Assembly: GCA_040382095.1 (NCBI GenBank)
Contig: JBEIGB010000008.1
Location: 3,307 to 67,306 of the forward strand
Reading direction: 5' to 3'
Length of the DNA: 64,000 nucleotides
Origin: JADJPL01 sp040382095
Lineage (GTDB): Bacteria > Bacteroidota > Bacteroidia > Chitinophagales > Saprospiraceae
Shown: positions 42,726 to 49,787 of the stretch, piece after piece
How positions within the stretch are numbered: the stretch's first letter is position 1
Layout of the letters: each line of letters begins with the position of its first letter
Program-made: the position numbers and the translations under genes
The notes under the pieces: model-generated
Told to the model about the DNA's origin: nothing
Database searches by the model: none
What the model saw: only the letters and a program-made list of their open reading frames with translations

Positions 42726-45014
42726 TCAATCCAAAATCTGGAGCTTTGCGAATTTAAGCATGATTCTTCGTTCGGGTTGGTCAATCTCTCTGAAGTAGAT
42801 GGTGGCCACCCGGTTATCTTTTGCCCCATCAATACTCAATACTTTTCCTTCCCCGAAATGGAGGTGCAGTACTTTCATCCCGGTCTGGATTTTATCCGAA
42901 GGGCTGGGGTTGAAGTCCTGAGGGTTTACCCTGGGTGTATTGTTGACTACCTTAGTACGCGTCGCGAAATTACCGGATACCCGCGCACCTGCGGGTTCAC
43001 TGTCGGCGTCATCCACTCTCGTTGCCCGCCTGGATCCAACCGGGCTTTCGAGGCATTCCGCCGGGATTTCCCCCAAAAAACGACTGGGTTCATTATACCG
43101 GACCTGGCCGAATTTATACCTGCTGGCCGCATAGGTCAGGGTCAGGATTTGTTCTGCCCGAGTGATGGCCACGTAGAACAATCGGCGCTCCTCATCCGTG
43201 CCTTCCATAGAATCCATGGCCATAATAGACGGGAAAAGGTTTTCCTCCAAACCGGAGAGGAAGACGGATTTGAATTCCAGGCCTTTTGCCGAATGTACGG
43301 ACATGAGTGTTACGTGGTCACCTGCGGTTTTATCGCTATCGTCGAGGTCTGTGATGAGGGCGATATTTTGAAGATAAGCGGCCAGGGATTTTTCCTGTGC
43401 CCCATAAAGTTGCTCGATCTGGTCTTCTTCAGTGAACGACTTGATTCCGCTGAGCAGGTTGCCGAGATTTTCCATTCTCGACAAGCCCTCGGTACTGGTA
43501 TCTGATCGGAGTAAAGCCACAATACCGGAGCGTTCTGCGGCGGAAAGTGCCACATCATAGGCATTTGCCGTTTGTGCCATTACCTGCAGGTCTTTGACCA
43601 GGGTGACAAAAGCATCAATGGCCTGTTGAGTCCTGCCCCCAATCTGGATACGGCCCAGGCCCTCCCAGAGCGGGATGCCCTGGGTAGCGGCAGCGGCGGC
43701 GATCTTATCCACCGTAGTATCCCCGATATTCCTTTTAGGGTAATTGATGACGCGTCTGAGGGCCTCATCGTCGAGGGGGTTCACCGCCAGTCGGAGATAG
43801 GCCAGTAAGTCTTTGACTTCCTTGCGCTGATAGAATGACTGGCCGCCAAAAACCCGGTACGGGACGTTGTAGCGCAGCAGGTATTCCTCAAAAATCCGGG
43901 ATTGGGCGTTGGTGCGATATAAAATTGCAATATCCTTATTGTAGAGGTGGAATCGGTTCTTTTGTTCGAGGAGGGTATCCACCACCAGCTTACCTTCTTC
44001 GGAATCTGAAACGGCTTTGATCACGCGTATTTTATAGCCATCCCCTTTTTCCGAACGGATTTCTTTAGGTATTTGATTTTTATTCTGTCTGATCACCACA
44101 TTCGCAGCCTGGACGATATGCCGGGTAGAACGGTAATTCTGTTCCAGCTTAAAGACGCGGATACCATAGGGCTTGAAATCCTGCTCGAAATCGAGGATAT
44201 TTTGGATCGTAGCTCCACGGAACCCATATATACTTTGGGCATCGTCACCTACTACGCAGATATTGCGGGGGCTTTCCGGAAATTGTACCAGCTTCATGGC
44301 AATGGCATACTGCAAGTGGTTGGTATCCTGGAATTCATCAATCATCAAATACCTGAATTTCTGACGGTATTTTTCCAGTACCCCGTCGGGGTTCCGGTGC
44401 AGGAGTTCATAGAAGCGATAGAGGAGGTCATCAAAATCCATTGCCCCGGAACGTTTGCAGCGCTCCGCATAATTTTTATACACCATGTGAAAGAATGGCC
44501 GGCTCGCCGCCCTGTCCTGGCGCATCAGAACTTCGTTCTCGACATATCGGGCAGGTGTGACCAGGGCCGTTTTTGCTGCTGAAATCCGCCCTAACAGCAC
44601 ATTGGGTGCGTAATGAGTTTTGTCGAGGTTCAATTCCTTCACGATGGCCCCCAGGAGGTTTTTGGAATCCTCGGTATCGTAGATGGTGAAATTCTGGGGA
44701 TAGCCGATTTTCTCTGCTTCGGCGCGCAGTATTCTGGCAAAAACAGCGTGGAACGTTCCGGCCCACACTTCGTTGGCACGGTTGCCGACCACTTTCTCTA
44801 TCCGGGCTTTCATTTCCCGGGCCGATTTGTTGGTGAAAGTCAACGCGAGGATTTCTCGGGGCGGGATATGCTGTTCAAGCAGATAGGCAATGCGATAAGT
44901 CAGTACCCTGGTCTTACCGGAGCCCGGGCCTGCCACGATCAATACCGGGCCCTCGATTGCGGTCGCAGCTTGTCGCTGGACGGGGTTCAACTCGTCGAGA
45001 TAATGTTGTTGCAT
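42726..45014 (-). CDS. UvrD/PcrA-type 3'-5' DNA helicase
   Basis: Superfamily 1 helicase of 762 residues acting in repair and replication. The start was set at MQQHYLDELNPVQRQAATAI; the frame is open 43 codons further upstream but there it overlaps the neighbouring gene. The Q motif LNPVQRQA is followed by the Walker A VAGPGSGKTRVL (K34), motif Ia LTFTNKSAREMKARIE, the Walker B MIDEFQDTNHLQ, motif III VGDDAQSIYGFRGA, motif IV QNYRST, motif V VTLMSVHSAKGLEFKSVFLS and motif VI RRLFYVAITRAE. The C-terminal tail contains a Tudor-like VLHLHFGEGKVLSIDGAKDN segment typical of PcrA. Confidence 0.96.
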   Translation of the reverse strand: MQQHYLDELNPVQRQAATAIEGPVLIVAGPGSGKTRVLTYRIAYLLEQHIPPREILALTFTNKSAREMKARIEKVVGNRANEVWAGTFHAVFARILRAEAEKIGYPQNFTIYDTEDSKNLLGAIVKELNLDKTHYAPNVLLGRISAAKTALVTPARYVENEVLMRQDRAASRPFFHMVYKNYAERCKRSGAMDFDDLLYRFYELLHRNPDGVLEKYRQKFRYLMIDEFQDTNHLQYAIAMKLVQFPESPRNICVVGDDAQSIYGFRGATIQNILDFEQDFKPYGIRVFKLEQNYRSTRHIVQAANVVIRQNKNQIPKEIRSEKGDGYKIRVIKAVSDSEEGKLVVDTLLEQKNRFHLYNKDIAILYRTNAQSRIFEEYLLRYNVPYRVFGGQSFYQRKEVKDLLAYLRLAVNPLDDEALRRVINYPKRNIGDTTVDKIAAAAATQGIPLWEGLGRIQIGGRTQQAIDAFVTLVKDLQVMAQTANAYDVALSAAERSGIVALLRSDTSTEGLSRMENLGNLLSGIKSFTEEDQIEQLYGAQEKSLAAYLQNIALITDLDDSDKTAGDHVTLMSVHSAKGLEFKSVFLSGLEENLFPSIMAMDSMEGTDEERRLFYVAITRAEQILTLTYAASRYKFGQVRYNEPSRFLGEIPAECLESPVGSRRATRVDDADSEPAGARVSGNFATRTKVVNNTPRVNPQDFNPSPSDKIQTGMKVLHLHFGEGKVLSIDGAKDNRVATIYFREIDQPERRIMLKFAKLQILD

Positions 45015-45076
45015 CTTGGTAAATTTATATTTGGAGGGCCTGTGCAGACAACTGCCGCAAGCGTGCCCGAACAGGC

Positions 45077-45427
45077 TTAACCCGGCGTACCGCTCTCCAG
45101 GGCTTCCCAGTATTCGACCGCGCGGCGGGTATGCGGGATGCAAATCGACCCCCCGACGAGGTTAGCTATTGCAAAGACTTCGAAAATCTCGTCGCGCGTG
45201 GTTCCGAGCGCATAACAGGTGCCGAGATGATACCGGATACAGTCATCACAGCGCAGGACCATAGAGGCCACCAGACCTAAAAGTTCCTTGGTTTTTTTAT
45301 CCAAAGCGCCGTCCTGGTAAGCATTCGTGTCCAGGTTAAAAAAGCGTTTGAGCACTAAATTGTTTTGACCCAGGATTTTTTCGTTCATCTTTGAACGGTA
45401 GGCATTAAATTCTTCGACGATGGACAT
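45077..45427 (-). CDS. Carboxymuconolactone decarboxylase / AhpD-like protein
   Basis: Small all-helical protein of 116 residues. The AhpD-type redox motif is C60-DD-C63 followed by H67 in MVLRCDDCIRYHLGT, so a peroxidase-coupled thiol role is likelier than decarboxylation. The C-terminal NLVGGSICIPHTRRAVEYWE is a family feature. It lies upstream of pcrA, whose start is 62 bases after its stop, so co-transcription is likely. The precise partner is not visible. Confidence 0.9.
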   Translation of the reverse strand: MSIVEEFNAYRSKMNEKILGQNNLVLKRFFNLDTNAYQDGALDKKTKELLGLVASMVLRCDDCIRYHLGTCYALGTTRDEIFEVFAIANLVGGSICIPHTRRAVEYWEALESGTPG

Positions 45428-45535
45428 CGGAAAGGAGATTGGATGGTTAAATAGCCCTGCCCCGGCAGTATCGTCGCAACAAGGCTAAAGAAATTTGTAC
45501 GCGCCACAAATAAACAACCTTCCCGGGCAATGTAC

Positions 45536-45563
45536 AAAAAAAAGTAGGGCGCCGTTGGCGCCC
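45536..45563 (-). terminator. Strong intrinsic terminator with no gene in front of it
   Basis: On the minus strand GGGCGCC-AAC-GGCGCCC (45563-45547) is followed by TAC and a run of eight U (45543-45536). The stem is perfect and very GC-rich. No protein-coding gene lies upstream on this strand within about 670 bases, so it should end a non-coding or very short transcript. The gene downstream (from 45427) would be expressed from its own promoter. Confidence 0.85.
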
Positions 45564-46112
45564 CACCACAAATCCTCGTTAAGAAACCCTTTCACTTTAG
45601 CTTTTTATGCTATGATCGTGGGATTGAATACAGGTCGTCACATGATCAATGATTTGTTCAAATACCATGCCAAAAGGCAAACAAAGCAGACAATTTCTTC
45701 TGAATGGAACTTTACGCAGGGCGCAATATGTATCTTACGCTTTAATCTGGCAGGCCCGCTTCAGGGCAAAGCGATAGCGGGCAACGATGATGCAGGTGTA
45801 AGGCGAAACCGACATATCCAGGTTAATCCCACGTGTTCGGGGGGTAAATCACCCAGCACACGCAGCGAAGGGCAATCCACGGTGTACACGCATCATCCGG
45901 TACACGGACAAAGCAGGACACCAGCCTGGTTTGAGTCTAAGCCAAACACACCGAATCAGGAAGCGATCGTCGAATCCAGAAATAAAAGCGAGGGAAATAA
46001 ATTTGAATCAGGGAGACGTGCAGGTAATCGAATACCTGGAATGGTAAAAAATTTCATGGGCATATTTTCGGTTTTTGGGAAAACGGCATTTTGGGGATGC
46101 CTTTACGTTCAC
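45536..46112 (-). ncRNA. Candidate unrecognised small RNA gene
   Basis: The 813-base gap 45428-46240 has no convincing protein gene. On the minus strand a TATATTTG promoter element (46124-46117) and the strong terminator at 45563-45536 frame about 575 bases. Internal helices can be drawn, for example GCCCGCT pairing with AGCGGGC around 45785-45755. The longest minus-strand reading frames seen are about 26 to 36 codons (for example MKFFTIPGIRLPARLPDSNL..., MSVSPYTCIIVARYRFALKR...). Features of tmRNA, 6S or SRP RNA were looked for and not found. A 213-codon plus-strand frame exists but starts with TTG, is low in hydrophobic content and includes the terminator. Confidence 0.4.
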
Positions 46113-46116
46113 GCCT

Positions 46117-46124
46117 CAAATATA
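46117..46124 (-). promoter_or_regulatory. -7 element in front of the candidate small RNA
   Basis: The minus strand reads TATATTTG, a perfect TAnnTTTG. No TTG lies at the usual distance; the upstream part is an A/T-only stretch (46142-46164). The direction points away from the SRPBCC gene and into the gene-free region. Confidence 0.4.
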
Positions 46125-46240
46125 GGAAGTTTTTGAAAAGGAAAAAATTTTTTTAAAAAAATATTGTCCCAGGAACAAGACGGGAAAATTATTGTTGGCC
46201 TATTCGAATTCAATTCATCAGATAATCACAAAATCTTATT

Positions 46241-46705
46241 ATGCAAGTAAAGGAGAAGCGTTGGTCACAGTACATCCCAAGACCTTTGGATGAGGTTTGG
46301 GCTTTTTTTTCGAGGCCGGAGAACCTAAACAATATGACACCCGGGACGGTATCCTTTGAAATATGCTCTGACGTAGCGGGCGTCGAGATGTTCCCCGGGA
46401 TGATTGTCCGCTATCGGATCAGCCCATTCGGCGGTATCAGGATGCGGTGGGTCACGGAGATCACCCATGTGGCAGAAGGCCGGTATTTTATTGACGAACA
46501 ACGTTTTGGCCCGTATGCTTTCTGGCACCACCTGCACCGGTTCGAGCCACAGGGCGATGGGGTGTTGATGACTGATATCCTGCACTATAAAGTTCCTTAC
46601 GGCATTCTCGGGGATGTAGTGAATATGCTGCTCGTCGAACCCAAGATCAACGAAATTTTCAGCTTCCGGAAAAAAGCGGTGGAGGAAATGTTCGGAAAGG
46701 GCTGA
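46241..46705 (+). CDS. SRPBCC (START/Bet v1-like) ligand-binding protein
   Basis: Protein of 154 residues with the helix-grip fold of the SRPBCC superfamily. The start IPRPLDEVWAFFSRPENLNN followed by MTPG is the usual N-terminal helix, and the middle MRWVTEITHVAEGRYFIDEQ and GPYAFWHHLHRFEPQGDGVL strands are the typical cyclase-coenzyme-binding pattern, with a long C-terminal helix ending the protein. Such proteins bind hydrophobic ligands; the ligand is unknown. It is convergent with the AraC-type gene, with six bases between them. Confidence 0.85.
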   Translation: MQVKEKRWSQYIPRPLDEVWAFFSRPENLNNMTPGTVSFEICSDVAGVEMFPGMIVRYRISPFGGIRMRWVTEITHVAEGRYFIDEQRFGPYAFWHHLHRFEPQGDGVLMTDILHYKVPYGILGDVVNMLLVEPKINEIFSFRKKAVEEMFGKG

Positions 46706-46711
46706 GCCGTA

Positions 46712-47965
46712 TTACCTGCCTTCATCCCGAATATCATTCCTACGCTTTATGTATTCCATAGGGGAAATACCGACAACCTCCCTGAAAACGCGAAAAAAGG
46801 TGGCGCGGGAGGAGAACCCGCATTTCGAGGCGATACCCTCCATATTGTAAGTCCCGCTAAGACCCTGGTCGAGTAATCTCTTGGCACAATCCACCCGCAG
46901 CCCATTGCGCCAGTCGGCGTATTTCACCCCCAGGACGTGATTGAAGTAATAACTCAGGTGGTGCACCGGGATACCGATACTTGCTGAAAGACTGACAATA
47001 CTCGCATTGCAAAGGTAATTCTCCTCCCTGGACCATTTCGCCAGACAGTGTTCGATATGACGGAGATACTCATCCTGGAAATAGCTTTTATGCCAGGAAT
47101 ATCCAACCGCTCTTTGTTCGGGCAGCGTAGCCTCCACGGCATCCGCTGTCTCCACATAATTTTCTTCCTTTGTTGATAAGCCCGGCGGAATAGTGCGCAG
47201 GCCATAAGACAATTTTGGAAAGATAAAAATGATCAGGTTCAGCAGGATGTAGATCAATGCAATGGAAAAGAAGGTAAAAACCGATAACCCGGTCAAAGTA
47301 TTCTGATCGGTGGAGACAATTAATAAGCCCCCAATCAAAACCCGTTGGATTACCATTATACTGAAAATCACCGCGAAAGTGATCAACCACATCTTTATCA
47401 GGGCCAGATGCCTTGATTGCCGGTCGTTTGACCCGGACGGCATTGGGTGCTTCAAAATCAATACCCACAGGGTAACGTTATATGCCAGGATACTCAAGAT
47501 CCGAAGGAACTCCATGTGCTTAACTGGTAAGAACGCATTGACCTTCATTCCAGAGAACCTGTCCCAGTCAAAAGAATGCAAAATCTGTACCAACGCCTTC
47601 TTTTCCTCAGGAGACAATAGCATGCAGGGGATATTGCCTGTAAATGATATAATGAACAGCCCAAAATGCAGAAAGTCCCAGGAACTGAGCGCTGCATTAT
47701 CCCGGAGGATCGAGCGGACATAAAAGAATGCCAGAGGACCTATCAGGAAATATACATGATGGATTCCATAAACTAAAAACAATAATGTTGCCCTGGAATT
47801 CTGGATATAGTACTGAAAGCAGGCATAAAAAAGCACCGCGCAGAAAAAGAGGAATGCCGCAAGAAATCGGCTGACCCCCCGATACCCTTCTTTAAATAAA
47901 AAGGGTTTTAAAGAAAGGAAAACACCGAAAACAAAAATGATCGTGCCAATAACTCCCATTCTCAA
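46712..47965 (-). CDS. Membrane-anchored AraC-family transcription regulator
   Basis: Protein of 417 residues. The N-terminal 235 or so residues contain about seven hydrophobic segments (for example VIGTIIFVFGVFLSLKPF at the start and VFTFFSIALIYILLNLIIFI near 225), and the C-terminal 110 residues form an AraC double helix-turn-helix (HVLGVKYADWRNGLRVDCAK in the first and GIASKCGFSSRATFFRVFRE in the second, then VVGISPMEYIKRR). This seven-helix-AraC arrangement is frequent in Bacteroidota and suggests direct sensing of a membrane or periplasmic signal. It is downstream of the MATE gene by 52 bases on the same strand, so it may regulate that exporter. Confidence 0.92.
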   Translation of the reverse strand: MRMGVIGTIIFVFGVFLSLKPFLFKEGYRGVSRFLAAFLFFCAVLFYACFQYYIQNSRATLLFLVYGIHHVYFLIGPLAFFYVRSILRDNAALSSWDFLHFGLFIISFTGNIPCMLLSPEEKKALVQILHSFDWDRFSGMKVNAFLPVKHMEFLRILSILAYNVTLWVLILKHPMPSGSNDRQSRHLALIKMWLITFAVIFSIMVIQRVLIGGLLIVSTDQNTLTGLSVFTFFSIALIYILLNLIIFIFPKLSYGLRTIPPGLSTKEENYVETADAVEATLPEQRAVGYSWHKSYFQDEYLRHIEHCLAKWSREENYLCNASIVSLSASIGIPVHHLSYYFNHVLGVKYADWRNGLRVDCAKRLLDQGLSGTYNMEGIASKCGFSSRATFFRVFREVVGISPMEYIKRRNDIRDEGR

Positions 47966-48017
47966 TTGCTTTCTACATTCTCAACCGAAAATCAAAAATA
48001 CTAAATTGTTGAACTAA

Positions 48018-49406
48018 TCAGATCACTGTTTCTTTCCACTTCCCCTTTCTAAAAATTGCGATAACGACTATGGCCAGGACTGTCTCGCTGATTGCCACAG
48101 CCCAGCATACCCCGGCAAGCCCCAACCCTTGATTGATCCCCAAGAGATACCCCAGTGGGATTTCCAATAGCCAAAAGCAAAAAATATTGACTACCGTTGG
48201 GGTACGGGTATCCCCTGCCCCATTGAAAGCCTGGCTGATCACCATGCCATAAGCAAAGAATATGTAGCCGACGCAAATAATACGCAGGCTCAGTACGCCG
48301 GCCTCAATTACTGCCGGACTGGTATGGAATATTCCGATTACCTGTCTGCTGAACACAAAAAACACAATAGAGACAAACATCAGGAACAGCATATTGATAA
48401 ATCCGGCCCTCCATGCCGATTGTGCTGCCCGTTCCGGATAGCCGGCCCCCAGATTTTGCCCGACCAGGGTCGCAGCAGCATTCGCCAGGCCCCAGGATGG
48501 AAGAATTGTAAAGATAATTACCCGGATCGCAATAATATAACCCGCCAGTGCATCCTCACCGGAAAAAGCAATAATCCGCATCAGGAAGATCCAGCTTATC
48601 GAAGGAATGATGTATTGGCCTGCCCCCGCAGCCCCGATACCCCCCAAACGTCGGATGATCCCCCAGTCAATCGCAAAATGCCGCGCCCGGATGTGAATAC
48701 CCCCCGCTTTACTTTTAAACAAATGATAGACCTGATAAGCTACCCCTATACTCCTTCCCGTTACCGTTGCAATCGCAGCACCTGTGACCCCAAAAGCAGG
48801 GATAGGCCCCCAGCCGAAGATTAGCAGGGGGTCTAACAAAATATTTATCCCGTTTGCGATCCAAAGGGTACGCATTGCTATGACCGCATCCCCGGCCCCA
48901 CGAAAAATCCCATTGAACAAAAACAGAAAGATAATCACAGCATTCGACCCGAACATGATGCGTGCGAACAAGGCACCTTCTGCCTGTACGCTGCTGGTAG
49001 CGCCCATCAAACGCAGGATATCTGGTGCGAAAATGAATCCCAATACCCCCAGTACAATCCCCACTACGACCGCCAGCAATATCCCCTGTGCGGCAGAACG
49101 CGCCGCTTCATCCGGCTGTTTCTCGCCAATCCGCCGCGCCACCATCGCCGTGGCCGCCATCGCCAGACCCATCGCAGCGGAATATACAATCGTAATCACC
49201 CCTTCCGTCAGGCCTACGGCATCTACAGCCTCCACACTCACCTTGGAGACAAAGTAAATGTCCACAATGGCGAAAAGTGCTTCCATGACCATCTCAAGCA
49301 CCATCGGGATTGCCAGTAACACAATGGCTTTATTCAAAGGCATGCCCGTGAAATCTTTCCCCTCAGAAGAAAGGGCTTCCTTCAAGACCCTGACAATCCG
49401 CTCCAT
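48018..49406 (-). CDS. MATE family efflux transporter
   Basis: Inner-membrane multidrug and toxin exporter of 462 residues with twelve hydrophobic segments in two similar halves. The N-terminal half has LAIPMVLEMVMEALFAIVDI and VEAVDAVGLTEGV, the linker region ends with the second-half start, and the second half has the matching NAAATLVGQNLGAGYPERAA stretch. These are NorM/DinF-type features driven by Na+ or H+. The substrate is unknown. The AraC-type regulator lies downstream on the same strand. Confidence 0.94.
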   Translation of the reverse strand: MERIVRVLKEALSSEGKDFTGMPLNKAIVLLAIPMVLEMVMEALFAIVDIYFVSKVSVEAVDAVGLTEGVITIVYSAAMGLAMAATAMVARRIGEKQPDEAARSAAQGILLAVVVGIVLGVLGFIFAPDILRLMGATSSVQAEGALFARIMFGSNAVIIFLFLFNGIFRGAGDAVIAMRTLWIANGINILLDPLLIFGWGPIPAFGVTGAAIATVTGRSIGVAYQVYHLFKSKAGGIHIRARHFAIDWGIIRRLGGIGAAGAGQYIIPSISWIFLMRIIAFSGEDALAGYIIAIRVIIFTILPSWGLANAAATLVGQNLGAGYPERAAQSAWRAGFINMLFLMFVSIVFFVFSRQVIGIFHTSPAVIEAGVLSLRIICVGYIFFAYGMVISQAFNGAGDTRTPTVVNIFCFWLLEIPLGYLLGINQGLGLAGVCWAVAISETVLAIVVIAIFRKGKWKETVI

Positions 49407-49787
49407 GTTTTTTTTCTAATTTTAGCCGACGCAAATATGCACTTATTTGAGGATGTCGTCTATTAAATTAACAGCGTTGTTTTACCAGCGCAGGCACAAA
49501 CGGTAAAATATATTTTCGACCATACGAAGGCTTTTTGAAGGGCCTGACCAGGCTGTGTAACCGAAAAAAAACGCGGCATGGATAAAAAAGCACTATTTTA
49601 GTGCAACGATGATCGCATTACGATACATCTGATGTATTTTTCCTGCCACGCCGGCCCGTAAAAATGTATCTAATGATAACTTTGTAAAATGGACTTGTCG
49701 CGATGGAATCGTTCGCTGGCCAATCATGGCTATTTTTCATTTCAATGAGCAGTTGCAGCAAGCCGCTTGATTTTCAATAAAAACCTG
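49407..49787. other. Gene-free gap between the MATE and S9 peptidase genes
   Basis: This 381-base divergent gap holds no reading frame of note. Seen in it are a palindrome ATACATC-T-GATGTAT at 49623-49637, suitable for a dimeric regulator, and a TAACTTTG (-7-type) element at 49677-49684 directed toward the S9 peptidase, about 104 bases before its ATG. A CATATTTG near 49435-49442 on the minus strand is one base off a -7 element for the MATE gene. Confidence 0.5.

Noticed and set aside
45015..45143. N-terminal extension of the PcrA/UvrD helicase
   Set aside because: It overlaps the neighbouring AhpD-like gene, and the Q motif follows at the normal distance from the internal ATG.
45540..46120. 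tmRNA, 6S or SRP RNA in the gene-free stretch
   Set aside because: GGATTCGAC-like bases occur, but the tRNA-like 3' end, a peptide tag frame ending in Ala-Ala, or an SRP tetraloop core were not found.
45495..46136. A 213-codon open frame on the plus strand
   Set aside because: It starts with TTG, has no hydrophobic-core pattern or recognisable motif, includes the minus-strand terminator hairpin and lacks an initiation context.
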